From assembly GCF_008831285.2 (NCBI RefSeq), contig NC_045138.2, positions 1,437,143-1,501,142 on the forward strand: DNA of 64,000 nt, in the 5' to 3' direction. Shown piece by piece: positions 49,433 through 61,429 of the stretch; position 1 is the first letter of the stretch; every line of letters starts with the position of its first letter. The DNA comes from Nymphaea colorata. Its lineage: Eukaryota; Streptophyta; Magnoliopsida; Nymphaeales; Nymphaeaceae. Made by a program: the position numbers and the translations under genes. Below the pieces are notes generated by a model. It did not search any database. It was given only the letters and a program-made list of their open reading frames with translations, and was not told where the DNA came from.

Positions 49433-49799
49433 ACGAAGAACTGAGGAATATCTCTACTTCTCACGGCACCATTTATGATAGGTTTAATTAGATTTGATTC
49501 AATGTTATCATTAGATTGGGGACTTGCTTTGCTATACAAATATGATTACTTAAACAATTTGGATTCAGAATAGGAGCTAGTTTTTAGTTGTCGCCGGCTA
49601 GATCCATTTTTCATGGTTTGTTTTGGTTCCATTGCAGCAGCATATTAGGGTACATTGAAGTGTTTGTGTTGGACTATTTATCCTATTTCTAAGTAATCAA
49701 CTTAGATTAGTTTTGAACATCAATTAAGGTTCTGGTTGATTTCCCATGGATCCCATTTCCGAGGGGATTTCAAATACATGGTAGCTGAAAATTTCAGTA

Positions 49800-49996
49800 T
49801 CCACCCCTAAGGGGGCCAGCATGGGCCCTGAACCCGCCTCAAAAATTTTTCAAAAAACAAATTACCTGTAAATTGTAAAAAAAATTACTTGTCTCATATA
49901 AAAATTTTGAAAATTGATATTTCGACCCATATCAAAATTTAGAAACTTTAATTCGGCCCCCTTCATGAAAAATTTCTGGCTCCACCTCTGCTTACA
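49800..49996 (+). mobile_element. hAT-like MITE, CAGGGG family, copy 6
   Basis: Contains GGGGGCCAGCATGGGCCCTG, AATTGATATTTCGACCC and the right terminus CTGGCTCCACCTCTG. The left terminal bases are altered and no target duplication is clear. Confidence 0.6.
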
Positions 49997-51280
49997 TCCA
50001 TGTTGTAGTGTAAAAAAACATGGATTTGAGATCTGACTTGGGGGTGGGTTCGACTTCAGAACCATAGATCTCATATCCACGGTAATCAAACACCTGCTAA
50101 ACATTTAAATTTTGACTTCATTGTCATGCGTGTAGTATATATAACTAGAGAAGTGTTGCTATTTTCAGTTATAGAAGATTAGTTTCCTCCAATGCGCCAC
50201 ATTAGTTTCACTCGGATTTAAATTAGTTAGGTTTTTTTTTTTCCTTACTTGTAAAGGATAAATGGTTTATTACTGAGACGTGATAGTGACCACTCTAGGA
50301 TTTGAACACAAGTCCCTTTGAGTGGTGGAGCAAGAATAAATTGTTTCCAAACATGGTTGAGGTAATAAGAATATAGTGTAGCAATTTTCGGGTTTTGTTG
50401 GCATTATCTGGCATTTTAGTAAGTAACCATTAAACTAGAAGTCATTTAGGCTAGTGTTTTAGATAGTTAATGACATAGTGTTAGGATTAATATAGTGTTT
50501 AATTTTTTCTTGATTAGGGGTTGTTGTGTTATTGGAGAAGACACCAGCCATTAGTTTATTTTGAGTGATTTAGAATTATATATAGTTAGATTATTCATTT
50601 GTTTACTATTTCCGACACAGTTTCCCTACTTTTTAGGTAATTAATTAATTAATCACTATGGATGCCTTTTAGAACAAGTTTGAAGTAAAGATTTCAGAAA
50701 ATATATGTTGATTAATAGAGTAATTATAGTAAATAGAATAATTTTTAGTTGGATTTTTTTTTTATATATATAGATTGAGCAAAGCCGCTTCTCTCTTTCG
50801 CCATGCCTTTTGGGTCCGGGGCTGCATCATAAGTATTAGTTATTGGATACGCATTAGTTGACTTAAGTAAATTTTATTTTATCTTAAAAAGGAGTTGACT
50901 AGGTTTACCATTGGTAATTAGGTTGGCTTAATTTCTCATTAGAGATTAGGGTCTAGGTTTAGAAGTAAGAGGTGTTTGACAATATGAACACTAACACAGT
51001 GCTCCTTCAATTTGCCTCAATTTATGAGACACATTAATGAAACATTGTTTTAGGTTTTTTTTTTTTGTCAAATGCCCTTTAAAAAGCAGACTAATCATAA
51101 TTTAAATAGAATTTCCATTTCACCAAGATAATTTCATGGGATTTAGATAAATTAAGTTACATTTGGATTTTATTTCATCTCTCGCTTAGGATAACTAGAG
51201 TGGCATTGTGGGTCTTTCATAGGGGAACTCCTTCTGAGAGCAAGATTATTTAAGTGACACCTAACCCTAGCCTCTCTCTT
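49997..51280. other. AT-rich spacer
   Basis: No gene is supported. Near 50040-50100 there is a fragment of the PIF-type MITE at 12566-12809. Confidence 0.45.
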
Positions 51281-51438
51281 TGTCACGGGCCGACTTCTTT
51301 GGACCGTGCGGCGCGGCAAACTCTCGCCAGTAAGTCGCAAGCCTTCGAGATCACTTGAACAAAAGCGAAGGCTTGCGGCTTACTGACGAGAGTTTGTTGC
51401 GCCGCACGGTTCGAAGGAGAAGGAGTCGACCAGTAACA
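51281..51438. mobile_element. Foldback MITE, 158 bp
   Basis: The left arm (from TGTCACGGGCCGACTTC to CAAGCCTTCG, about 51281-51347) and the right arm (from CGAAGGCTTGCGGC to GGAGTCGACCAGTAACA, about 51366-51438) are inverted copies of each other with about 90% identity, around a loop of under 20 bases. Almost the whole element is therefore one hairpin. CTCTCTCT-type flanks on both sides may be a target duplication but are low in complexity. A half-copy lies at 52783-52852. Confidence 0.8.
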
Positions 51439-51891
51439 CTCTCTCTCCCTCTTACATTAATTCTCTTAGCTTTAAATTGAAGTTATTTTTAACCTACTTT
51501 CATAAGGCCGAGACTTTCCTCCCTTCCCACGGCTCGAGATTTGTGTACTCATTTAATTTGTCTAACATTTTATGATGATTTGAAAAAGGAATATTTTACA
51601 AAAGGCCACCAAAGATTTGGAGAAACAACAAAGACATGCTCCAGTTTTGAGTTCTTTCATTTAACTGTTAGGCTTTGAGATTGTACAACACTGCTACCAA
51701 AATGTTCATTGCAAGGATTATAATTTTTTTCTTTATTTGTATGCTTTTAAGTTCATCTAAAAGAATCGATTTTCACGTTGGTTGAATTTTAATTTCATTT
51801 TGAGGAATTACTCTCTTTCTCTCTCTCTCTCTCTCTCTTATCGCATTCTTTAAGTAGTAGTTAAAACATGGCGGGGGTGGCACCCCCAGGA

Positions 51892-52335
51892 AGGGTGAAC
51901 AATGAGTTGTTAAAGCTCGACTCGTGAACAAGTTCGAGCTGAGTCATTTGCTTAACGAGTCAAACTCGAGTTCATGAGTCAACTTGTTTAAATAATCAAG
52001 TTGAGTTCGAGCTCAACACATAACTGCTGAGTTGAGCTCGAGCCTTAATCGAGTTTGTCGAGCCTTAATCAAGTTGATATATTTAAACGAGTTTATGAGT
52101 TTGTCGAGCTTTAATCTAGTTGAACTCGAACTCAACATGTAACGATGAATATCAATTATATTCAAACGAGTTTGTCGAGCCTTAATTGAGTCGAACTCGA
52201 CCTCAACGCGTAACTGCTGAGTCGAGCTCGAGTTATTTTTGCCGAGCTATTCTCGAGCCGAGTGACACTCAAAGTTTCATTAGTCGAGCCTAACTCGATC
52301 TGACTGAACTCCAATACAATCATGCGTTGTACCCT
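51892..52335. mobile_element. hAT-like MITE with AGGGTGAACAA/TTGTACCCT ends
   Basis: Termini AGGGTGAACAA and TTGTACCCT are inverted with a small mismatch. The 440-bp interior is a long series of GAGTTCGAGCTCAAC, CGAGCCTTAAT and AAACGAGTTTGTCGAG words, partly tandem. It resembles the TAGGGCTGCACA family. No clear target duplication. Confidence 0.6.
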
Positions 52336-52782
52336 AAAGAAACGAACACTTTCAGAAAATGGACAATCACATATATATCTAATATATAGTTCAAGATTCT
52401 AGTTGAGTCACGTTTTGTGCATACCCATTGTTGTTAAGAAGTGCATTGATGTGATGTGACACACAAAGCATGTGATGCGATGCGTAGCATAGCGATTGAT
52501 GAGTAAGCGAGGTTCATGACAAAAACGATAAATTTATGTCAAAAGTGAAAAACAACTATGAAAATAACATGCAAGTAAAGAACTAACGGAGAATAATTCC
52601 CAAATCCACCTGTTCTAAACAATATATTCTACGAGCAAGTTAAAATTCCTACGAGGCAATTAGAAAATTTAGTCATTAGTGATAGTACTAATTTTTCAAG
52701 CGAATACATTGCGAGATTTCTTTATTCACAAGCATTCTTTATACACTTGTTTTCTCAAACTACCTTTACGCCCCGTTCAACA

Positions 52783-52852
52783 ATTTGAAGGCTTGCGGCA
52801 ATCAAGTTCTTGCCGCGCCGCACGGACCGAAGTTGTCAGCCCGTGACACTTG
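52783..52852. mobile_element. Half-copy of the foldback MITE
   Basis: AAGGCTTGCGGC, TTGCCGCGCCGCACGGACCG and GTCAGCCCGTGACA match one arm of the element at 51281-51438, in the orientation of its right arm. The other arm is missing. Confidence 0.6.
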
Positions 52853-53446
52853 CATTGGTGACACAAATTTGGTGTAGGTGCTGCAGATAACTTTCAGAAT
52901 CACAACACGTAATGTTGAGACATTATAATGTGATTCTTAATGAGCTGCTGTGGGCAGTGGTCCACCCTAACCAACAAATAGCTCAGCTACTAAGCATAAG
53001 TCTGCATATGCAAAATTAGATGAACTCAACAAGTCTCAAGAAGCTTCACCTCCTATTGTTGAGTGAGCAACCAGAACAGAGGAGCACAGTCACGGCGACG
53101 CTGAAGCTTCTCGTGCGTGATGCATACACATCAAATAACACTGTGTATATCTTTGAATTTGAGAATCTTGTATGAGTTTATGCGCGTATAAAGAAAAGAA
53201 CCATTCAAGCTTTCAGCACCACAGTAGTGGCGAGGCCAAGATTTTTCATCCATGGAGCACTTGTATAAAGTTTTAGAGACATAACAATGTGAAGTTAACA
53301 TATATGATGAATTTTTTTTATGGAGTCCTAGGTACGAAATCCAATAACAAAATTTTGGATTGAGAAAGACAATTCATTCGGCTTGGTATATCAGGCTCTG
53401 CATCATATGAAGCAATTAAGCCTGCAGAATCGAGATAACATGTTCC
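52853..53446. other. Spacer
   Basis: No gene or clear repeat seen. Confidence 0.4.
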
Positions 53447-53876
53447 TAGGGATGTCAACGGGTCAGATTTGGATCATATATATCCTTAATTATATCCATT
53501 TTTTCGGATATTCACATATTCGGATTCGAATTCGAATTCGAATAAAGAAAAGTCATATCAGAATCCGAAATTTGATTTACAATTTGAATCTGATCTGAAT
53601 CCGATTTTTATATTTATATCCAAATCGAAATTTTGAACGGGGCTTTGCCAATTTTCAAAATTTAATAGCATTAGATACATGATATTTGTCTAAAAATGAA
53701 TCTTATCTAAATCCGGTCGGATAATTATGTATATCTGAATCCGAATCCGATCGAATGCTATTTATTAAATCTGAATCCGATCAGATTTCTTAATCGGATA
53801 TTTTTTTTTCAGTATCTGGTTTTTCGGATCGATTCGGTTAGATATTCGATTTAAATCTGATATATTGACATCCCTA
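53447..53876. mobile_element. hAT-type MITE with TAGGGATGTCAA ends, second copy
   Basis: TAGGGATGTCAA at the left and TTGACATCCCTA at the right are exact inverted repeats. Flanks CATGTTCC (53439-53446) and CCTGTTCC (53877-53884) match at 7 of 8. The interior of GAATCCGAATCCGAT and TCGGATATT words is shared with 24539-24915. Confidence 0.88.
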
Positions 53877-56120
53877 CCTGTTCCTTTGCATCAACAATGT
53901 TGTCCAATTGAAACCTCACACTTTATAAATTGTGACTAGAATTCTCTTCATCTCATTAAGGATGCCATGAAGGAAGCGTTTGACATATCTAGAGTCATGG
54001 AATTTTAGAATCAAACTGGTTATTTTTAAATAAATTAGAATTATTAAACGAATGGAGTATTTTGTCTTTTAATTAAGAATCTGAAACTGGAATTTTGATT
54101 GCATTTTAGTTTGAGGAGGAATTATGATTTTAAAAGTTTCATTCTTAAATAAAATTTCAAACCATCAAACTAGTCTTAAGGGATCAGATTTAAATAAGAT
54201 GTAATCTTTAACATATTTGATTTATCTAATGTTTAGATTCAAATTCTGATTGGAATCCTAAGGAAAAAGATTAAATCATATCTGAATCCAACTTTGTTCA
54301 CATATTTACATTCAATTTCTGATTGGAATGATAATGAAGATTTTTTTTTTTTGCCATATTCGAATCATGTTTCTACATTCACAATCTGACTCCAATTTCA
54401 ACCTGTCTTTAAGAATCGCAACATGATCAAAGTCTGACTTCAAAAGTTATGATATGTTAAGGACCGTCTTTTACTGTTTGATTTAGGAAACTTTAACCGG
54501 TTGCAAAATTGTTCCTTATTATCTGACCGTATATTTATTTAGAACTGAATCAAAACTGGATTCTAAGTCATTTCTTAAATCTAAATCGAATCAGATGTTA
54601 ATTTTTCTAAATATCAGACTTTTGCAAAGCAATTCGACCATTGGACTCAAATTCAATCCAATGGCATTTCTAGAGGAACTAAAATGAAAAGACGAAAGAT
54701 ATAGTCTCTCTTTGTTATTGCTCTAAAAGTCAAGCCCGCTTCTGTAAATTTTCCTTTAGAAAAAGGCCTCCTCGGATGCCTTTCAGGTCATTACCTTGGG
54801 AACTGATTACGTGCATAACTGTGCACGATTTTTTTTTTAGTGCTTATAGAAATGTGCATTAATTAGAATTTTCTTTGGAATAAGGCCTCATTGGACGCCC
54901 TTGGACTGCCGCACCAGCGTAACTTCGACTCTCCAACTTAGGTAAAATGACATATTAATAAATTATTTATATAATATATGTTGTTATATACATTAATAAC
55001 TAAATTATAATAATAATAATGTATACATGTTTATTTTGTTATATATATAAAATAATAATAATAATATGTTTATTTTGTTATATATATAAAATAATAATAA
55101 TAATAATAAAAATACTCTTGTTATACTGTCGCACCTAAATTTTTTGAGATGAACCAATTCAGGTGACATAGATAAAGATACAAAATGACCAAAATGCTTT
55201 TATTAAAATACAAATTAAATCTTTTTATAAGAGTTTTGAAAAAAAGATTGTAAAAAAAGTCTAAAATGTTTTCTATTTTATAAAAAATTTAAAAATGCCC
55301 CTATTTCCGATGCATACTTGTTGTTGAGTGCACCGTGACGTGCATGCAACGCCGACCAAGAAATTAGTAAAAGCTGTGCGGAAGCCACCGGAAAAGGGGG
55401 GACAGCTGTTTGAATGTCAAATTTCAAACTAGAAGTTGTTGGTGCGATCAAATATATCGGTGCAGCATTAAAATAAACTACTGTTAATGCTCATAACCGT
55501 GGCAGTACCCCGCCTTGTAAATGACGCATTTTTAAATGCATGCTGCCTTCAATGATCTCCCATCGATCGAAGCACTTCTTCTTCAAATAAGAAGCTGGTT
55601 GGTTATATATGTCGTTTTTATGTATGTAATTTCATGTGTTATTTAATAATAATAAGAAATGTTTATGATTAATACAAAAAAAGAAACAAAAAAAAATTGA
55701 AAATTTGATAAAAGTAAAATTAAATTTATCAATCTCTGTATACATATCGTCGTGATCAATATATCTCTTTAAGAAGTAAAAAAACGTTTTTATTTTTTTT
55801 CGCTTATAACGTTATCTATTATTTCATAAATATTTTATTATCTCATAAACGTGATCTCTCGTTTATGTTTAGGGTTATCTCATATTTATGTTTAGCGCTA
55901 ATTCAAACATTGGTTTGTTATCTTATAAATCTTTTGTTATCTCATAAATATTGCTTTATAATTATGTTTAGTGTTGTCTTATACATTTGTCTGTTTATTA
56001 TTATCTTATAAATCTTTTGTTATTTTGTACTTATTTGTTATTTTATTCTTAGCACATGCATATGCAATGTTTGGGCATCAAAGTGAATGTGTATATTAAA
56101 AGAAGTCAGACATACGCTCG
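53877..56120. other. AT-rich spacer
   Basis: No gene. A 40-bp block containing TTTGTTATATATATAAAATA is duplicated in tandem at about 55030-55110, and degenerate TTATCTCATAAAT-type repeats run through about 55800-56040. Confidence 0.45.
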
Positions 56121-56126
56121 TTACAT

Positions 56127-56420
56127 GGGGTGGTGTACAAAACTCGATCCCTCTCATTTTACCATAAGAAAATGTCTTGAACTAACTCGAGTTGGACCAG
56201 TTCGAGCTTGACTTGTCGGCAATACAAGGTCGAGCTCAAACTCAACTTATTTATGATAGCATGTTCGTTTTTTTTAAAACTCGTTTAGTTGTTACACTAC
56301 AAGGATAGACTGTTTTTTTATTATATTTGAGTCGAGTTCTTACAATTCAAACTCTACTAGTTTAACATTTTGAGTCTACATTTGAACTTGTTGACTCCCT
56401 TACATTTTAGGTTAGAGTTT
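56127..56420. mobile_element. Degenerate hAT-MITE-like fragment
   Basis: Begins GGGGTGGTGTACAAAACTCG and has the GAGTTGGACCAGTTCGAGC-type interior of the TAGGGCTGCACA group. The right terminus is not found. Confidence 0.4.
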
Positions 56421-57271
56421 ATAGAATTTAGGAATACGGTGACCGTAAGTTCTAGAATTTACCTTGGAGTAAGTTTAATTAGATTTTTTTTTTACCTAGG
56501 TAAGTTGCAGATAGTAAATAAGATAAGTTTTAGTTGGGGGATTAAAAAAGAAACTTATTTTATATAAAAAGTTTAAAAAATAATATTTCTACTCCCTCAT
56601 TAAAAAATTAATTTCTAACTCTAAAAAATTTAATTACTGTCTCAAGCAGGTGTGAAATTTTTCAGATGCCGGTAGTTTTACACGCAATGATTGTCAACAC
56701 CTAAACAATCGGCAGTTAAGACGAAATAATAGGAAAATCGGGCCCGTTTCTGCTATTGTTCCGAAAGTTAAAGGGTCCTTTTGTAACTATTTCTTTGGAA
56801 AAAGAGATTCAGTGTGAGCCCTCCACGCCATCATCCCCTCTCACTGCAGACGGCAGCGCCCACCAGAAAACAAGAAAAAGCTGGCGGACGCCGCCGGAAA
56901 TGGCCAAAACCTGTTTGCCGGCGACATTTCCGGCACATCTGAACCGGGTCCCACGATGACATTTCAGATGCGACCAGGTTTATCGGTTCAGCATTAACTT
57001 CGACTGTCGATGCTGGCACTATTCCGCCATTACAGGACGCATTTTTTAAATGCCTTCCACGTTACGATTCCGTCTTCGAACGCTCGAAAGAACAAAACTG
57101 CGAAAAATTTACAAAGGGAAACACATCTTCTTCATTCATTCAACCAAATTAAGCTCCTATATACACCGGAGGACAGCACATTCTTTTTTTTTTTTCTTCT
57201 TTCCTTCTCCTTTTTATTAAACGGCTCTGATCTTTTCTTGCAGGAAGAAATTGAAGACAGCTTCAGCTGCG

Positions 57272-57528
57272 TCACTGGGACAATGGAGCCCAATTGGCGG
57301 AGCTGCCGACACGAGGCATGCTATTGACCTTGGTGTAGGTGTCGACCTTGAAGTTGGCGCCGCACAGGACGCCTTCGCTGTCAACCCTCGGCATGGCTTT
57401 CAGCTTGTTCATTGGGTGCTCGAAGCTCTGCAATCCGCCGGTCCCGCTGTGGAACATGCAGCCTAAACACAAACCAAAGCCAACTCATCGACACCCACAA
57501 CTTTACATTCAATTTCTATATATCCTAC

Positions 57529-57606
<78 letters not shown>

Positions 57607-57742
57607 AGACCCACATAATTAACTTCTAATTATATATATATATATATACATATAAGAGAGAGAGAGAGAGTGGATGTAATGTTGAGTTTTGGCTAAAGCA
57701 AAAGAAAGCTGAAGAGGGTAGATATATATACATAAAGAGACC

Positions 57743-57811
<69 letters not shown>

Positions 57812-59761
57812 GCAAAAGAAAGCTGAAGAGGGTTATATATCTTTGGGCCCCTCAAACACGTGAACTGACAAAATTAAAAGGTCTTTGGTCTGCCAAAAGA
57901 AGCAAACAAGGCCAAAAAAAGGGAAAAGAGTTGATAGAAGTGTATGAAATATCTATTTGTTGTAAATGACCAAAATACCCGTTACAAAAAGGTGACCAAA
58001 ATACCCATCAAACGCATGACTTATGAACCCATTAATTACTGTCAATTTTAGGTAATTCTCATTTGTAGAACTTGATCTCTTGATAACTTTGATCCATTAG
58101 GTCTCATTCCTAGAATTTGATGATAAAACATTTATCTTTTGATCTGTCATTTGTCTGTCAAAAGAAAGATCTACCTTATCATGGTAAAAAGAATGTATTA
58201 AAAATACTTCAAATATCTATCTTTTTGAATGACCAAAACACTCTTTACAAACGCTTGACATTTGCAAGGTACAAAGGCGCCTACCCATGAAACGCATGAC
58301 TTATGAACACATTAATTAGTGTCAATATTTGTAGAATTTGATCTCTCCATAACTTTGATGCATTAGATAAAACATTTTCCTTTTGATCTGTCATTTGTTT
58401 GTAGAAAGAAAGATCTACCTTATCATGGTAAAAATAATATATTAAAAATACTTCAAATATCTATCTTTTTGAATGACCAAAATACCCTTATCACCAACAG
58501 GTATAGAACAAGGCCAACATTTGCAAGGTAGAAAGGTCATGCCTTTCATCACGTCCTAACCCATTAGTTTCATCTGTATTGTAGAACCTAATCTTTTGTT
58601 AACCCTAACCCTTTAGTCTCTTTTGTAGAACTTGATCTTTGATCTCATTTCTAGATCTTGATCTCATTTCTAGATCTTGATCTTCTAGAGAGAAAGAGAG
58701 ACAAGAAACCAACAACCTCCTCCTCAAACCAAACAATAGTACGACTCAACCAAACTCTCAACTCTCAACACGCCATTAACTCTCAACAGAAGAACAGTGC
58801 GAGACGTGCTGGTATGGGCTTTCTGCAACTGACCAGGCACGGAGATGGCACCGAGATAGTAAGAGAGAGAGAGAGATAGAGATGATACCAGCAGGAAAAG
58901 GAGCGAAGGATTTGCCGCAGCTTCTCCTCACGACGTCGACGTTGTCCGATATCACCACAGAACCATCTGCAGCGATGCCCCAGTAGAGCTGCACTACACC
59001 ATCCGAACCCTGCAAATAGCAAAACCCAAACACCATTTTAATCGATCGGCTCCCTTAATCCATATCCACCGGAAAATCTCGATTCGAAGCATTCTTACAA
59101 TCCCAACGAAAGAAATCATGGCTCTTTTCTTCTTTTCTTTCTTGTTTATGATCATGACCCAAGTTTTACCAGGGGGCTTACCAGGGCGGCGAAGACGGTG
59201 CCGGACTTGCGGTCGAAGATGACGAAGGCGAAGTGGCCGACGAGGTCCTTCACCACCTGGTCCGCCGGATAAGGCCCGCGGTCCCTCAATGTGCGGTACG
59301 CTTCGATCACCAGCAGCGCCTCGTCCGTGTTCTTGGACAGTCCGTACTGCCTTATAAGGGCGCTCAAGTTGTCCAGAGTCCCCAGAAACACGCAGTACAC
59401 ATCGTCCAGTCCGCAGAACAACCTGCATAGGGCCGAGGAAAAGAAACTGAGAGAGATGCCATGCCACACGAATAAACATAAACCGAGGAAAGCACTATTG
59501 GGCAGCGACGATTTGCCAGGAAAACGAGGAGGGATGTCAGATCAGATGTGGTTTCCGGCACCTGCTGTAAGGCAGCCTCGACGATGACCGGATGTAGGCA
59601 AGGACGGCGCCGTCGCCGTACATGGTGAAGGCATTGTGCGGGTCGGAGGAGAGGAACTCCGCCACTATCTGGTCCGGCTGCTTCGGCCGGCGGTCCTTGG
59701 AGGCCGGGCTGTTCAGTTCCTCCGGCGGGTGAGCATACTCCTGACGGAAGATGGCCAACAT
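57272..59761 (-). CDS. YGL/LRDR-motif protein (aluminium-induced / TSJT1-like, DUF3700)
   Basis: Four exons on the minus strand: 59761-59562, 59422-59182, 59009-58889 and 57462-57272. They total 753 bases and 250 aa; every junction is GT-AG and in frame. The protein begins MLAIFRQEYAHPPEELNSPAS and carries the diagnostic YGL (residues 93-95) and LRDR (112-115) motifs. Then follow GPYPADQVVKDL, YWGIAADGSVVISD, FEHPMNKLKAMPRVDSEGV and NSMPRVGSSANW. This is the plant stem-specific TSJT1 / AILP1 family, which has a class II glutamine-amidotransferase-like fold; no amidotransferase function is established. Family members respond to aluminium, auxin, darkness and sugar starvation. Length is typical (about 250 aa). 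Intron 3 (57463-58888) is much longer than the others, filled with TA arrays and tandem repeats. The start is the family-conserved Met. A TATA box and an ACGT-core site lie upstream. Confidence 0.94.
57530..57807. repeat. Large TA arrays in intron 3 of the YGL/LRDR gene
   Basis: TA arrays at about 57530-57602 and 57745-57807, with a (TA)n(GA)n piece between (about 57631-57671). The block AAGCAAAAGAAAGCTGAAGA occurs at 57697 and again right after the second array, so the segment was duplicated together with the microsatellite. Confidence 0.88.
57945..58545. repeat. Tandem repeat of about 250-bp units in intron 3
   Basis: AAATATCTAT recurs near 57947, 58209 and 58457. It is followed by the same order of blocks (TGACCAAAATACCC, AACGCATGACTTATGAAC, CTTTTGATCTGTCATTTG, AGATCTACCTTATCATGG). 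Two full units and a partial third are present. Non-coding, intronic. Confidence 0.82.
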
Positions 59762-59864
59762 CCTTCTTCTTCTTCTTCCTTTCAACAACAGAAACAATTG
59801 AAAAACTTCTGAGAGTGAGATCGATTCACGGGTTGTGAAGGTAAAACGAAGGGGATTTGGCGTC

Positions 59865-59873
59865 GATATATAG
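59865..59873 (-). promoter_or_regulatory. TATA box of the YGL/LRDR gene
   Basis: CTATATATC on the minus strand lies about 105 bases upstream of the start codon at 59761, a normal distance allowing a leader of about 75 bases. Confidence 0.6.
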
Positions 59874-59912
59874 TGCGGCGAACGGCCAGGCGGCCGCGGA
59901 AGGGATGAGGAT

Positions 59913-59924
59913 GTGACGTGTCAC
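59913..59924 (-). promoter_or_regulatory. ACGT-core (ABRE/bZIP-like) site
   Basis: GTGACGTGTCAC is nearly palindromic and holds an ACGT core in a GACGTGTC context, a class of site bound by plant bZIP factors in ABA and stress responses. It lies about 40 bases upstream of the TATA box, a favourable position. Function is inferred. Confidence 0.45.
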
Positions 59925-60387
59925 TCATCACGCCTTGCGGATAAGTTTAAAATCCACGTATGCTCTTGCGTCCTGTGGGCTCTGCTGTTTGTTTTCCTAA
60001 ACGGAGACGCCTTCACGAAATCGCCTTTTCCCCCTTCCATCACTCTGTTCCCACTCTGCGTCCATATCCTTATCCGGTGAGCGCGCTTTTTGACCCTTTC
60101 GTAGAGTCAAAACCAACCCTCCTCTATATATATATATATACACACCAGAAGACACCAAATCTCGATTAAAAAAAAACATGTTATTTTTCTTTCAATTGTT
60201 TATTTTAATATATAGATATATAAGGTTTTTAAGTTAATAGACACCAAGAAACACCAAATCTCCATTAAAAAAAAAAGCATGTCATTTTTTTCTCAACTGC
60301 CTATCATAATAGATAGTTGAGTAAGATTCATTATCTAAAGTCATTGTTTTCAACTACTTATATAATCATTTGGATTTGTTGTCTTTC

Positions 60388-60579
60388 CTCTACTGTTTAT
60401 ACAAAATGGGGTGAGGGTATGTAGGCCTGAGCATCGGGCCGGCCCGGCCTGATAAGAGTCGGGCTCAGTCCGGTTAAGTTTGATTAAAATAAAAAATATT
60501 TTTTAATCGAGCTCTTTCTTTCTCTCTCTTTATATATATATATAAAAGAAGAATAATGTTGGAAAAAGCTCCTAGCAAC

Positions 60580-60618
<39 letters not shown>

Positions 60619-60702
60619 AGACTGAGCCCGACTCTTATCAGGCCGGGCCGGCCGGATGCTCAGGCCTACATACCCTCACCCCATTTTGTATAAACAATAG
60701 AG
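60388..60702. repeat. Large inverted repeat with two 87-bp arms
   Basis: Arms 60388-60474 and 60616-60702 are equal in length and reverse complements with only three mismatches by eye (about 97%). They share GTAGGCCTGAGCATC, GGCCGGCCCGGCCTGATAAG and TTATACAAAATGGGGTGAGG. The 141-bp spacer holds a CT run, TA runs and the block AAGAATAATGTTGGAAAAAG. The arm end (TAGGCCTGAGCATCGGGC) resembles TIR elements at 4168 and 2264, so this may be two head-to-head copies of the element end. Confidence 0.85.
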
Positions 60703-60767
60703 TCGGGCTCTCTCTCTCTTTATATATATATAAAAGAAGAATAATGTTGGAAAAAGCCGCTAGCAAC

Positions 60768-60803
<36 letters not shown>

Positions 60804-60845
60804 AAGAAATATAATATTGGATGAAGCTGCCAGCAACAATTATAC
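60510..60845. repeat. Block repeated inside and outside the hairpin
   Basis: A unit of CT run, TA run, AAAGAAGAATAATGTTGGAA, AGCAACAATTATATA and TA array occurs at about 60517-60615. It recurs in the same orientation at about 60712-60800 and a third, shorter version (TATTGGATGAAGCTGCCAGC) lies at about 60806-60843. The direct repeat crosses the right arm of the inverted repeat. Confidence 0.75.
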
Positions 60846-61034
60846 GTCTTGGAGACAGACCGGAGATAAGTCTACCAATGTGCAGTGGATCAACACGTAA
60901 TTTCTTGTTTCCACAATACAAAATATTAAACTAGCAAATCGCATCATTTATCTGCAGCAAAAAATTGCTCCACGCCAAATAAATGTGCTTCTAATGAGGC
61001 CAATACTTTAATTTTTTTTTTATTTTTTGTCTCG

Positions 61035-61155
61035 CAAGTACCAAAGATATTATCCAGTTCTTTGGATTTAATTCAATTAAGTAGTAAGCACCAATCTTTT
61101 ATTGGGACTATTAAGTCCTCCAAGATTCCACGAGCAAATCTTCATGTCCAACACA
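61035..61155 (-). pseudogene. LINE ORF2 5' fragment (endonuclease start)
   Basis: On the minus strand MKICSWNLGGLNSPNKRLVL reads like the start of a plant L1 endonuclease. After stops and a frame change, DNIFGTCETK follows at the place where LINEs have the catalytic ETK block. The match is confined to about 120 bases. It is a separate fragment from the remnant at 24925-26880. Confidence 0.55.
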
Positions 61156-61429
61156 TTAAAAGAATAAATAACAAAAAAAAAAATCATATGGTGCAAAAGG
61201 GTGAACCCTGTCTCCCTTCTCATGGTCTCTTCATACTCACTATTCTTGCTTTCTCTTGCCTTCGGGGTCCCATAGTGCTTTCTCTTGTCTTTAGAATCAA
61301 GGGTTGTATCGATCAAGGTTTAGATTCATTCTTTTTGTTTTCTCTTATCTTAAGGGTTTGTTTTTTTCTCATTTGTATCAGAGTTTAGATTCATTCTTCG
61401 TGTTTTCTCTTGTCTTAAGGGTCAAGGGT

